DNA of 64,000 nt. Source: Pediococcus cellicola (GTDB lineage Bacteria; Bacillota; Bacilli; Lactobacillales; Lactobacillaceae). Where the stretch lies: assembly GCF_001438655.1 (NCBI RefSeq), contig NZ_JQBR01000001.1, positions 1 through 64,000 of the forward strand, written 5' to 3'. Positions 37,637 through 45,850 of this stretch are shown piece by piece (within the stretch, counting starts at the first letter, position 1; each line of letters opens with the position of its first letter). Below the pieces are notes generated by a model. That model saw nothing but the letters and a program-made list of their open reading frames with translations, did no database searches and was not told where the DNA came from. A program made the translations under genes and the position numbers.

Positions 37637-38962
37637 TTAATGATCATGTTTATTGTGCCAGTCAGTGATATATGCCAAGCGCTGTTTGAAACGTTTTTCA
37701 TTTCCTTCTTCACTAGGATCGTAAAAATGATGACCCTCCAGTTCAGGAGGCATGGTCTTCATTGCGGTCAATTTATCCTCGGCAGACTGAGCATATTGAT
37801 AATTTTTACCATAGCCCAAATTGTCCATCAATTTAGTCGGTGCATTTCTAATTTGTAGTGGTACAGGTAAGTTACCTGTCTTCTTCACTTCTTTTTTTGC
37901 TGCAGAACGAGCTTTGTAAACAGAGTTGGATTTTGGTGCTAAAGATAAGTAAATGACAGCTTCAGTTAGATGAACATCGCACTCGGGCATACCAAGAAAT
38001 TGACATGCCTGAAAAACATTAATGCAAAGCTCTAAGGCTTTAGTATCAGCAACACCGATATCTTCACTCGCAAATCGTACTAGTCGTCGCGCAATATACA
38101 AGGGATCTTCGCCACCATCTAACATACGTGAAAGCCAATAAATTGCGGCATCAACGTCACTGTTACGCATAGACTTGTGTAAAGCTGAAATAATGTTGTA
38201 GTGTTCTTCACCATGTTTATCATACCGGAGGGACTTGGTGTTGATAAATTGATTCAGATTTTGGTTAGTGATAAGCACATGTTTTTGAGTATGTTCTGCG
38301 TTCAAAACAGCCATTTCAAGCGTATTTAAAGCCACACGCGCATCACCATTTGCAAATTGTGCAATAGTTAAAAGTGAATCGTCACTAATTTCAACTTTTA
38401 AATTAGGGAAACCCTGAGGATGATGAAGGGCTTTTTTTAAAAGAGACACAATTTCTTTAGAAGTAAGTTCCTTTAGAACAAAGACTTTACAACGAGATAA
38501 CAGGGCAGAATTTATTTCAAATGACGGATTTTCTGTGGTAGCACCAATCAGAGTGATGCTACCACGTTCAACGAATGGTAAAAAAGCGTCTTGCTGTGCT
38601 TTATTAAAGCGATGTATTTCATCGACGAAAACAATGGTTTTTTCACCGAGTTCCCGATTCTCTTCAGCTTCTTCCATGATTTTGCGAATGTCCTTGATGC
38701 CACTCGTTACGGCGCTAAAAGTGATGAAATGGGATTTAGTTTTGTGCGCAATGATTTGGGCCAGCGTTGTTTTTCCGACACCTGGTGGTCCCCAGAAGAT
38801 AATTGAGGGAAGTTGGTCCTGGTCAATAATGTCTCGTAAAACCTTTCCTTTGCTCAACAAATGAGTTTGTCCGGTAAATTCATCAAGTGTTTCAGGACGA
38901 ACGCGATTGGCCAGTGGACTATTTTGAATATTTTGGTCAGCAAATAGCGATTCTTGTTTCAA
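37637..38962 (-). CDS. rarA: Replication-associated recombination protein RarA/MgsA
   Basis: An AAA+ ATPase of the clamp-loader clade that acts at stalled forks, 441 residues. Walker A is GPPGVGKTT, Walker B is VFVDEIHRF, sensor 1 is GATTENPSFEIN, and the C-terminal MgsA domain contains HGEEHYNIISALHKSMR and EDIGVAD. The ATG on the minus strand follows AAGGAGG. No defect is visible. Confidence 0.95.
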   Translation of the reverse strand: MKQESLFADQNIQNSPLANRVRPETLDEFTGQTHLLSKGKVLRDIIDQDQLPSIIFWGPPGVGKTTLAQIIAHKTKSHFITFSAVTSGIKDIRKIMEEAEENRELGEKTIVFVDEIHRFNKAQQDAFLPFVERGSITLIGATTENPSFEINSALLSRCKVFVLKELTSKEIVSLLKKALHHPQGFPNLKVEISDDSLLTIAQFANGDARVALNTLEMAVLNAEHTQKHVLITNQNLNQFINTKSLRYDKHGEEHYNIISALHKSMRNSDVDAAIYWLSRMLDGGEDPLYIARRLVRFASEDIGVADTKALELCINVFQACQFLGMPECDVHLTEAVIYLSLAPKSNSVYKARSAAKKEVKKTGNLPVPLQIRNAPTKLMDNLGYGKNYQYAQSAEDKLTAMKTMPPELEGHHFYDPSEEGNEKRFKQRLAYITDWHNKHDH

Positions 38963-39209
38963 GATAACCTCCTTATAAGTCGTTTTGATTCTATTTTAAC
39001 ATTATTATTTTGATAAGCATTGGAACTGCTTTGTTCAATTTCAGAAATTTTGTAATCAAGGATACCGGTAAGAAAATTATATATACGCGCATTCAATTTC
39101 CGGCTAGTAATATTCCTTGTGGTAGATGATATACCATTCGGTTATATCAATATGCAAAACTCGAACTACTAATGACATGCATATTTTTTTGTGAAGCGAG
39201 GCAGATTAA

Positions 39210-39238
39210 TTGCAGAATTCATCTAGGATGATTACAGT
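39210..39238 (+). promoter_or_regulatory. Possible promoter of the esterase/isochorismatase pair
   Basis: TTGCAG (39210) and TACAGT (39233) with a 17-base spacer. The -10 is weak. The rest of 38963-39209 shows nothing I can assign. Confidence 0.4.
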
Positions 39239-39256
39239 GTAGATGTTATAAAAAAA

Positions 39257-39270
39257 TGTAAGCGCTTAAA
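39257..39270 (+). promoter_or_regulatory. cre site (CcpA operator)
   Basis: TGTAAGCGCTTAAA matches the cre consensus TGNAARCGNWWWCA at 13 of 14 positions. It lies between the likely transcription start and the GTG at 39286, a position where CcpA would block transcription. Confidence 0.65.
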
Positions 39271-39285
39271 TGAGGAGATGATTAT

Positions 39286-40071
39286 GTGGCAGTTACTTCT
39301 GAATTGAATGTTGCTTTTAGCGATACGTTACAGTTCGATAGGTATCAACCAGCCGATGCTACGCCTAAAGGTCTCGTGATTGACATTCACGGAGGTGGTT
39401 GGTTTCGTGGCGACAAGCAAAAAGACCAGGATGTTGCGACCTGGTTTGCGCAGAATGGATATTTGACAATTGTGCCTAATTATCATTTGGTTCCTGAAGG
39501 ATATTTTCCTGTTCCGCTAGAAGATATGGACCAACTTTTCAAACAGATCAGACAACAGTATCCGAACTTGCCGGTAGCAGTATTCGGTTCTTCTGCTGGA
39601 GGAAATATGGCTGTTGAAATGGGAATCAAATATAAAATACCGGTAATTTCATTGTCAGGCATTTTGGATATTAAAAGCTGGTTGGAAACCCATCAAGACG
39701 TGGTGGCCAAGCCGGATCAAAAACAAGATTTCAAAAACGCAGCCAGCAGTACAATCAATCAAACAGGCGATGACGATCCGTTTTATAAATGGTTTATTCT
39801 GAATTATCTAAAAGATCCGCATTTGGCTGATCAGGCCACTCCGGCATCTCATATTAAGGCCAAGAGTGGGCCAATGTTGTTGGTTAATTCTTTGAATGAA
39901 TTCGTACCAATTTCTGGAGTATTTCAGGTAAGTACACAACTCGCAAGGTTCCAAACACCTGTCGAAACGATTCTGTTGTCTGGTACAAGGCATGCCAAAG
40001 GATACTTGAAAGAAGTACAACCTAATATTTTGTTGTTTTTGAAAAAGTATTTAACAAATAGGAGTGATTAG
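39286..40071 (+). CDS. Alpha/beta hydrolase, esterase/lipase-like
   Basis: A 261-residue cytosolic hydrolase of the BD-FAE/carboxylesterase type. The oxyanion motif is VIDIHGGGWFRGDK (HGGG), the nucleophile elbow is VFGSSAGGN (G-x-S-x-G), and a C-terminal His lies in SGTRHAKGYL. The substrate is unknown. GTG at 39286 lies eight bases from GAGGAG. An ATG at 39284 is out of frame and soon stops. It is followed at once by the isochorismatase-family gene, so the two form an operon under the cre site. Confidence 0.82.
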   Translation: MAVTSELNVAFSDTLQFDRYQPADATPKGLVIDIHGGGWFRGDKQKDQDVATWFAQNGYLTIVPNYHLVPEGYFPVPLEDMDQLFKQIRQQYPNLPVAVFGSSAGGNMAVEMGIKYKIPVISLSGILDIKSWLETHQDVVAKPDQKQDFKNAASSTINQTGDDDPFYKWFILNYLKDPHLADQATPASHIKAKSGPMLLVNSLNEFVPISGVFQVSTQLARFQTPVETILLSGTRHAKGYLKEVQPNILLFLKKYLTNRSD

Positions 40072-40072
40072 A

Positions 40073-40693
40073 ATGACAAGCGAAGCAAGAAGAAATCCAG
40101 TGGAAGATAAATTATTAACACCTGAAAATTCAGCATTTTTATTAATTGACTACCAACCAACCCAAATCAATTCCATTAATTCGATGAATCGAGCTAAATT
40201 AGTCGACAATATTGTGAGTACAGTCGGTCTGATTAAGGCCTTTAAAATTCCAGTTATTTTATCAACAGTCAATGTCCAGACGGGGCGTAATCAAGATACA
40301 ATTCCAGCATTGAAGCAGTTATTAGCGGATGTACCAAGTTATGATCGAACTACAATCAATGCCTGGGAAGATAAAGAGTTTCGTGCAGCCGTTAAAGAGA
40401 CCGGCCGCCATAATTTAATTATTGCTGCTCTCTGGACGGAAGCTTGTCTAACTTTCCCAACTTTGGATGCTTTACGTGAGGGATACGATGTTTTCCCAGT
40501 TGTGGATGCAGTAGGTGGCACTTCAAAAGTCGCTCATGAGGCAGGATTGAGACGAGTGGAACAAGCTGGTGCACAGCCCACAAGTATTGCCCAATTAGCT
40601 TGTGAGTTACAACGCGATTGGCAGCGCACAGATACCGTTGCTGGATTTGTTAAAGGGTTAACTGATGCCGGGATTTTTTTAAGGCTATCCTAA
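40073..40693 (+). CDS. Isochorismatase-family hydrolase (YcaC-like)
   Basis: A 206-residue cysteine hydrolase. The catalytic Asp is in LLIDYQPTQ and the Cys in LWTEACLTFPTLDAL. A Lys in the middle third would complete the triad, and VDAVGGTSKVAHEAGLRR is typical of the YcaC subgroup. Substrates are unknown for most members. ATG at 40073 follows AGGAGTG and lies one base after the preceding stop. Confidence 0.85.
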   Translation: MTSEARRNPVEDKLLTPENSAFLLIDYQPTQINSINSMNRAKLVDNIVSTVGLIKAFKIPVILSTVNVQTGRNQDTIPALKQLLADVPSYDRTTINAWEDKEFRAAVKETGRHNLIIAALWTEACLTFPTLDALREGYDVFPVVDAVGGTSKVAHEAGLRRVEQAGAQPTSIAQLACELQRDWQRTDTVAGFVKGLTDAGIFLRLS

Positions 40694-40860
40694 AAGACAA
40701 CACATCTATGAGGGCACGAGTTGACCGTTGACCGGTAGATAATTGGCATACTATTTTGGATGTAGCAGGTGATGATTTCTAATTAAAGTTGAAATGCACA
40801 ATTGAAAATTTTTAAAGGGTGCTTAGCCTTTAATTACAATAGTTGCGGGAGATAAAAATA

Positions 40861-41103
40861 GTGATGGCTTGTTATAGTGCCTTTTTTGGTGCAATCATGG
40901 GATCTTTTGGAGACATAGCGCAACACGCGCTTATGTTTCGTGATGTGGGAAACCAATTATCTGCCAATGTCGGGGGAAAGGGACAATTATACGGTGCACG
41001 CCACAATGACCTAGTGCAACGGCAAATCAATGTGATGAATTCGAATAGTAAAGACTTTCCATATAAAAATGGATTGAAGAGCTGCAATGGAGTTAGTCGA
41101 TAA
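40861..41103 (+). other. Doubtful open frame in a 570-base interval
   Basis: Between 40694 and 41261 there is no clear gene. One open frame begins GTG-ATG at 40861 after GGGAG and would encode 80 residues starting MMACYSAFFGAIMGSFGDIAQ. It is hydrophobic at first and unlike anything I know. TACAAT (40835) could be a -10. The frame ends inside a long hairpin (41076-41125). It may be a small gene, a relic or chance. Confidence 0.25.
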
Positions 41104-41125
41104 ACTGACTGAATTGGAGCTCTTC
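41076..41125 (+). terminator. Long imperfect hairpin, terminator-like
   Basis: GAAGAGCT (41076) pairs with AGCTCTTC (41118). Inside, CAAT / ATTG and AGTTAGT / ACTGACT continue the stem with few mismatches, around a CGATAA loop. TTTCT follows. It suggests that something upstream is transcribed. Confidence 0.5.
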
Positions 41126-41261
41126 TTTCTCACTAAAGTTGACCATTTAGAATATCAAAAAACATGGTAATTTTCGTAAGTTGATTCCTTATTTAAATTG
41201 TTTTACGGAAACTATCCTTGAGGATAAATAGTGGTGAGTCGTACAGGTGGAGGTAAGTGTT

Positions 41262-41975
41262 ATGAAAATGAGTGTTGTGGTACCAACGTATAATTTGGGA
41301 TCATATTTAGCGCCTCTTTTACAGGATTTGACTAAACAAACGCACAGTTTTGAGCTTTGGTTGGTTGACGATGGCTCAACAGATGGCACACAAAAACAGA
41401 TTGTGGACTTTGCGAGAGGAGTTCCAAATTTTCATGCTGTTCAATTAATGCATGAAGGCGTTTCTGTTGCGCGCAACTATGGACTAAAACGAGCAACTGG
41501 CGATGGAATTGTCTTTGTTGATGGTGACGATTTAATTACGTCCAATTTTATTGAAATTTTAGCACAAGGCTTAGAACAGGGTGCAGTCCTCGTTTCAGTA
41601 GGCTATGAATGGTATCGACGTCCTCAAAATCAAACGGATACTTTTATAGAATTAGATCAAAAGGCCATGTTTGATCAAGCGGCTGTCCATGGTAGTGAGA
41701 TTGGAGGCTATATTTGGAATAAAGCCTTCAGTCGAAAGGCAATTTTAAAGGCAAATTTGATGTTTGACGAATCCTTGCATATTGCTGAAGATTATTTATT
41801 TACAACTACTTTTGTGGCTAAAACACCAGGAAAATATTTATATTGGCCCCGTGTTTTATACACAAAACGAAATAGACCTGACAGTACCTTGCACCGTGCT
41901 CAAATGAAAGATCGACAAGAAGAAGATACCGTATTTCAAAGAATTCACAAATTGAAGCAAGCATTCAAGGTCTAA
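41262..41975 (+). CDS. Glycosyltransferase family 2
   Basis: A 237-residue GT-A enzyme that transfers a sugar from a nucleotide donor. Motifs are VVVPTYNLGSYL, LVDDGSTDGT, VARNYGLKRATGDGIVFVDGDD (DxD as DGDD) and EDYLFTTTFV (catalytic ED). There is no membrane anchor. It stands alone, without other polysaccharide genes nearby, so the acceptor cannot be guessed. ATG at 41262 is eight bases after GGAGG. Confidence 0.88.
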   Translation: MKMSVVVPTYNLGSYLAPLLQDLTKQTHSFELWLVDDGSTDGTQKQIVDFARGVPNFHAVQLMHEGVSVARNYGLKRATGDGIVFVDGDDLITSNFIEILAQGLEQGAVLVSVGYEWYRRPQNQTDTFIELDQKAMFDQAAVHGSEIGGYIWNKAFSRKAILKANLMFDESLHIAEDYLFTTTFVAKTPGKYLYWPRVLYTKRNRPDSTLHRAQMKDRQEEDTVFQRIHKLKQAFKV

Positions 41976-42108
41976 ATTAATTTGTAAAATGATTGAGAGG
42001 CGTTTTTAATGATTTTAATCATTTGTTAAGCGTTTTTGTAGCTTAGCTTTCTATGCTATGCTGGTAAGGTAAGTCATTCGTAATTGAAATAAAAGGAGAT
42101 TTGAAAGC

Positions 42109-43599
42109 ATGGAAGCGGATGTGGTGATTGTGGGTGCAGGAGCAGCAGGTATTGGTGCTGCAATTACATTAGCAGATGCCGGTAAAAAAGTCATATTGTT
42201 AGAGAAAGGCGATAAATATGGTGGGGCTGGTATGTTCGGTGCACAAGGTCTATTTGCAGTTGAAAGTGACCAGCAAAAAGCTGCTGGTGAACATTATACG
42301 ATAAAGCAGGCCTATCAGGAGCTTGCAACATATGGGCACTACCGGACAAATTTATCTTTAACAAAATCCATATTACAGCAATCAGCTTCTACGATTAGTT
42401 GGTTAGATGATCATGGCTTGAAAACAGAATTGGTGGCTAATACACAAGAGGCCCACCAGCATCATCCACGAGTATATCATCAATATATTGATAAATTTGC
42501 TGGTTTTAAACGTTTAATTCGCCATTATCAAACTCATGGTGGTCAATTGCTGCTCAATACAGCTGGTGAAGAGATCCTCCAAAGCGGTCATGAAATCATT
42601 GGTGTGAAGGCCAAACATGAAGAAAAAGAATTTATAATTAATTGTTCAGTAGTCATTGTGGCAGATGGTGGTTTTATTGGAAATGCTAAGATGGTAAAAA
42701 AATATTTATCAATCGATCCTGATAATTTGTATAGCATGGGTGAAAGGAAAGCGACGGGTGATGGCATCCGAATGTTGGCGCAATTAGGGGCAGATACACG
42801 CCATCTAGGAATTTTTGAAAATCATGCGGCTTCGGTGGTCTCCCCAGAAAATCATCGATGGCACAATGATACGATTTTTTCACTTACTAATTTACCGTTT
42901 TTGTGGGTGGATCATGCTGGCAAACGTTTTGTGGACGAAAGCGTCTGTTACGATTTTGCTTTGTGGGGGAATGCGACATACGCGGCAGGTGGTTTTTATT
43001 ATATTTTACTTGATCAACGATTTGTTGATTTTATTTCGAATCACGAATTAAATTGGACTGATGCGTTTGAACGTACTTTTAAAAGTCTTGCACATCAGCA
43101 AACATCGCATACAGTAGGGCCATTTTCGCAAATTGATGTTTATTTGGAAGAAGCTATTGAGATGAAAGCGGCCTGGAAGGCTGAAAACGTCGCTGATTTG
43201 GCGATGCAGTTACATGTGCCAGCAACGAATTTGCGAGCCACGATTACGCGATACAATTCGTTAATCAAAAATCATGCTGACAAAGATTTTTACAAACCGG
43301 CTAATTTTCTCAGATTTCCACTGGTTCAGGGCCCTTTCTATGCGCTGAAAGCTAAATCCACGTCATTGGGGACAATTGGCGGGATTGAAACAAACGAGAA
43401 ATTAGAAGCTTTGACTGCTGAGAAAACGCCAATACTGGGTGCATTTGTTGCCGGAAATGATGCCAGCGGGATGTATGATACATCATATCCAACACTTGAG
43501 GGCATTAGTTGTGCATTTGCATGGAACTCTGGACGAATAGCCGGAAAATCAGCGATCGCTTTTCTGCAAAAGGTATCCTCTGACTCAGTAAAATTCTAA
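42109..43599 (+). CDS. FAD-dependent oxidoreductase, fumarate reductase flavoprotein-like
   Basis: A 496-residue soluble flavoprotein. The FAD dinucleotide fold is DVVIVGAGAAGIGAAITLADAG and is followed by LLEKGDKYGG. The substrate/capping region contains TGDGIRMLAQLGADTRHLG, and a second FAD contact is TLEGISCAFAWNSGRIAG. It belongs to the fumarate reductase/urocanate reductase/ketosteroid dehydrogenase superfamily. There is no FMN-binding or heme domain. Substrate unknown. The ATG follows AAAAGGAG. A palindrome (AATGATTttAATCATT, 42008-42023) lies upstream. Confidence 0.85.
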   Translation: MEADVVIVGAGAAGIGAAITLADAGKKVILLEKGDKYGGAGMFGAQGLFAVESDQQKAAGEHYTIKQAYQELATYGHYRTNLSLTKSILQQSASTISWLDDHGLKTELVANTQEAHQHHPRVYHQYIDKFAGFKRLIRHYQTHGGQLLLNTAGEEILQSGHEIIGVKAKHEEKEFIINCSVVIVADGGFIGNAKMVKKYLSIDPDNLYSMGERKATGDGIRMLAQLGADTRHLGIFENHAASVVSPENHRWHNDTIFSLTNLPFLWVDHAGKRFVDESVCYDFALWGNATYAAGGFYYILLDQRFVDFISNHELNWTDAFERTFKSLAHQQTSHTVGPFSQIDVYLEEAIEMKAAWKAENVADLAMQLHVPATNLRATITRYNSLIKNHADKDFYKPANFLRFPLVQGPFYALKAKSTSLGTIGGIETNEKLEALTAEKTPILGAFVAGNDASGMYDTSYPTLEGISCAFAWNSGRIAGKSAIAFLQKVSSDSVKF

Positions 43600-43678
43600 C
43601 TGATTTTTCTTGCGGTGAGCGGCGTGGCATCTGGACAAGATTTGACTTGAATGCTAATCTAAAAAGGTGAAAGATCAA

Positions 43679-43705
43679 ATGAAAACGAGACCCCGAGACA
43701 ATTAG
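43679..43705 (+). CDS. Candidate leader peptide MKTRPRDN
   Basis: ATG AAA ACG AGA CCC CGA GAC AAT TAG. AAGGTGA lies eight bases upstream. The Arg-Pro-Arg stretch is a +X+ motif, a sequence class at which macrolide-bound ribosomes arrest (for example in ErmDL). Codons 5-6 overlap the CCCC arm of the following hairpin, so an arrested ribosome would prevent the terminator. It is short, so chance cannot be excluded. Confidence 0.45.
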   Translation: MKTRPRDN

Positions 43706-43739
43706 TGAGTGAAATCACTGTATGGCTGGGGATTTTTTT
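43691..43739 (+). terminator. Hairpin plus seven T in the MATE leader
   Basis: CCCC (43691) pairs with GGGG (43728), with an upper stem AGTGA (43704) / TCACT (43715) and weak pairing between. GGGGATTTTTTT ends it. It lies upstream of the MATE gene and 90 bases after the flavoprotein stop, so it may also end that transcript. Confidence 0.6.
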
Positions 43740-43761
43740 ATGAAATTGGAGAAATTTTATT

Positions 43762-45087
43762 ATGGATTTAGATCAATTATTTGCGCGTGCGCCGGTTCCA
43801 AAAGTTTATATGAAAATTGCTTTGCCAGTCGTTTTAGGAATGGTAGCCAGTATGGTATACAATTTGGCAGACACTTTTTTTGTGGCACAAACAGGAAATG
43901 CTAATCTGGTGGCCGGAATTGCTCTGGGAACACCGCTATTTTCGTTTATGTTAGCGATCGGCGATATTTTTGGACTAGGAGGTAGTGCGGCCATTTCACG
44001 ATTGCTCGGGAAAAAAGAACATATTCAAAGCGCTCATCTCAGTAGTTACTGCTTTTATAGTTCGATCGTTCTAAGTCTTGTCTTAACGGTTCTAATGCTT
44101 GTATTTGAAAGACCGATCTTGGGTGTAATGGGTGTGACAGCACAAACTTATTCATATGCGGCGGATTTTTATCGAATGCTTGCAATTGGTGCCGTTTTTA
44201 TTATTGTATCGCTGGTGCCGGGGAATATCATTCGTACAGAAGGTTTGGCAACCAAGTCGATGATAGCCACTTTGACAGGCACTATATTGACTATTATTTT
44301 AGATCCAATTTTTCTTTTTATATTTCATTGGGGAGCTTTAGGAGTTGGCCTAGCCAATGTGTTAGGATACGTGGTCAACACTTCGATATTAGTATATTTC
44401 ATGATTAAGGACACTCAAATCTTGTCTTTATCGTTGAAAAAAGTTCGCGTTTCCAGAAAAGCGATCCGTGAAATCTTAAGCATTGGCATTCCGGCATCCT
44501 TAACGAATTTTATGCAGAGTTTTGGTGTAATGCTCTTGAATAACTATTTGGCTCCATATGGATCGGACGCGATTGCTGCCATGGGGATTGTTTTAAAAAT
44601 TTATATGGTAGTCATGTTAATCATGGTCGGATTTGCGTTTGGGGCTCAGCCTTTGATTGGTTACAATTATGGTTCAGGTGATCGTGCTCGTTTTAAAGCG
44701 GTCGTAAAATTCGATTTTTTAGTTGAAGTGGTGTATGCACTAATTTGTGCGGTAATTTTAATGATTTTTGCACCACAACTAATGGCTTTATTCATGCACA
44801 ATGCTAGCATTATCAGGATGGGTACCATTATGTTACGTTTGCTGTTGATGACGGCGCCACTTATCGGAGCAATTTTAGTTTTCACAACCATTTTTCAATC
44901 TGCAGGAAAAGCTGTGGGAGCGTTAGTAATGTCTATTTCACGACAAGGTGTTATATTTGGAATTGTCATTGTGATCTTAGCGGCTTGGTTTGGGTACACT
45001 GGCGTCATTATTGCGCAGCCAGTTGCGGATGTCCTTACCTTTATCATTGGATTTTGGCTCTATAAACAACTTTTAGCACGACGGTAA
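43762..45087 (+). CDS. MATE family multidrug efflux transporter
   Basis: A 441-residue membrane protein with about twelve helices in two related halves, an Na+ or H+ antiporter of the NorM/MepA type. It has PVVLGMVASMVYNLADTFFVAQ near the start and FGAQPLIGYNYGSGDRAR at the start of the second-half loop. Likely substrates are cationic drugs or dyes. The family does not allow a finer call. ATG at 43762 follows TTGGAGAAA with a rather long spacer. Its leader looks like an attenuator (43650-43761). Confidence 0.92.
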   Translation: MDLDQLFARAPVPKVYMKIALPVVLGMVASMVYNLADTFFVAQTGNANLVAGIALGTPLFSFMLAIGDIFGLGGSAAISRLLGKKEHIQSAHLSSYCFYSSIVLSLVLTVLMLVFERPILGVMGVTAQTYSYAADFYRMLAIGAVFIIVSLVPGNIIRTEGLATKSMIATLTGTILTIILDPIFLFIFHWGALGVGLANVLGYVVNTSILVYFMIKDTQILSLSLKKVRVSRKAIREILSIGIPASLTNFMQSFGVMLLNNYLAPYGSDAIAAMGIVLKIYMVVMLIMVGFAFGAQPLIGYNYGSGDRARFKAVVKFDFLVEVVYALICAVILMIFAPQLMALFMHNASIIRMGTIMLRLLLMTAPLIGAILVFTTIFQSAGKAVGALVMSISRQGVIFGIVIVILAAWFGYTGVIIAQPVADVLTFIIGFWLYKQLLARR

Positions 45088-45156
45088 ATTCAAGAGTTTG
45101 CCTTTTATGGGTTGGGTAGCGTACACTTGCTTACATAAATTAAGAGGAGTGGTGTG

Positions 45157-45780
45157 ATGATTTCTATTAATCCTGCAGATTTAACAGCCAAAGCAACTTA
45201 CAAATTAATTAGTGGTAGCCTTATTCCGCGACCAATTGCCTGGATAACCACGTTTAATGCGAAGCGGACTGTAATCAATTTAGCACCATTTAGCTTTTTT
45301 AGCGGTGTGGCTGGTAAACTACCGCTTGTGTCGGTTGCCATCTTAAGAAACGATGATGGCAGCATGAAGCACACTGCAAAGAATTTAGTGATTACAAAAG
45401 AAGGAGTCATCCACATCGTATCAGAAGGACTTGCTCATCAAATGAATTTAAGCGCTGCTAGCGTCGATGAAGGCGAAACAGAACTTAAAATAACGGAATT
45501 GGAGACAACTAAAAGTCAGGTGGTAGCTGTACCGGCACTAAAATCACCAAAAGTGCGTTTTGAAGTTAAATTGCATCAATATGTGCCCATAAAAGATGAT
45601 CAAGATATGGTTATTTCAGATCTTTTTATTTTGAAAGTTGTTGAAATGCATTTTGATGATGCAGTGATAGACCTTGAACATCATTACATTCAAGCTAAGG
45701 CGCTTAAACCAGTGGCACGCTTGGCTGGACCAGAATATGCCAATTTAGGGAAAACGTACAAAATTTCTCGGCCAAAATAA
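45157..45780 (+). CDS. Flavin reductase-like FMN-binding protein
   Basis: A 207-residue split-barrel protein of the flavin reductase-like/DIM6-NTAB group. Motifs are LISGSLIPRPIAWITTFNAK, NLAPFSFFSGVAGKLPLVSVAI and a C-terminal NLGKTYKISRP. Members bind FMN and reduce flavins. The partner enzyme is unknown. ATG at 45157 lies eight bases after GAGGAG. GTG at 45154 is possible. It is 70 bases after the MATE gene with no clear terminator between, so it may share its transcript. Confidence 0.85.
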   Translation: MISINPADLTAKATYKLISGSLIPRPIAWITTFNAKRTVINLAPFSFFSGVAGKLPLVSVAILRNDDGSMKHTAKNLVITKEGVIHIVSEGLAHQMNLSAASVDEGETELKITELETTKSQVVAVPALKSPKVRFEVKLHQYVPIKDDQDMVISDLFILKVVEMHFDDAVIDLEHHYIQAKALKPVARLAGPEYANLGKTYKISRPK

Positions 45781-45789
45781 AATACACAA

Positions 45790-45850
45790 AAACACTCAGT
45801 CAATACAACTTTCAGGTCATCTGAATTTTGCTTTGGCTGGGTGCTTTTTA
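45790..45850. terminator. Terminator between convergent 45157 and 45848 genes
   Basis: Outer stem CACTCAGTCAA / TTGGCTGGGTG, inner stem TTCAG-gtcat-CTGAA, then CTTTTTA. The distal arm overlaps the stop of the minus-strand hydrolase gene. Confidence 0.7.

Larger units (their letters stand above)
43650..43761 (+). promoter_or_regulatory. Leader region of the MATE gene: candidate transcription attenuator
   Basis: It contains an extended -10 (TGCTAATCT, 43652-43660), a ribosome site AAGGTGA (43664), an 8-codon frame (43679-43705), a hairpin and seven T (43733-43739), then the MATE ribosome site. The arrangement matches leader-peptide attenuators that control antibiotic resistance genes. The mechanism is inferred. 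Confidence 0.5.

Noticed and set aside
42031-42070. cre site ahead of the FAD reductase-like gene
   Set aside because: GTTAAGCGTTTTTG matches the CcpA consensus at only about ten of 14 positions.
43620-43762. Guanidine-type riboswitch ahead of the MATE gene
   Set aside because: The paired ACGR-loop hairpins of mini-ykkC and the conserved cores of ykkC-type RNAs are absent. The leader-peptide reading explains the arrangement better.
43722-43904. Open frame starting at 43722 across the MATE terminator and gene start
   Set aside because: It overlaps the MATE start in another frame, begins inside the hairpin and has no ribosome site.
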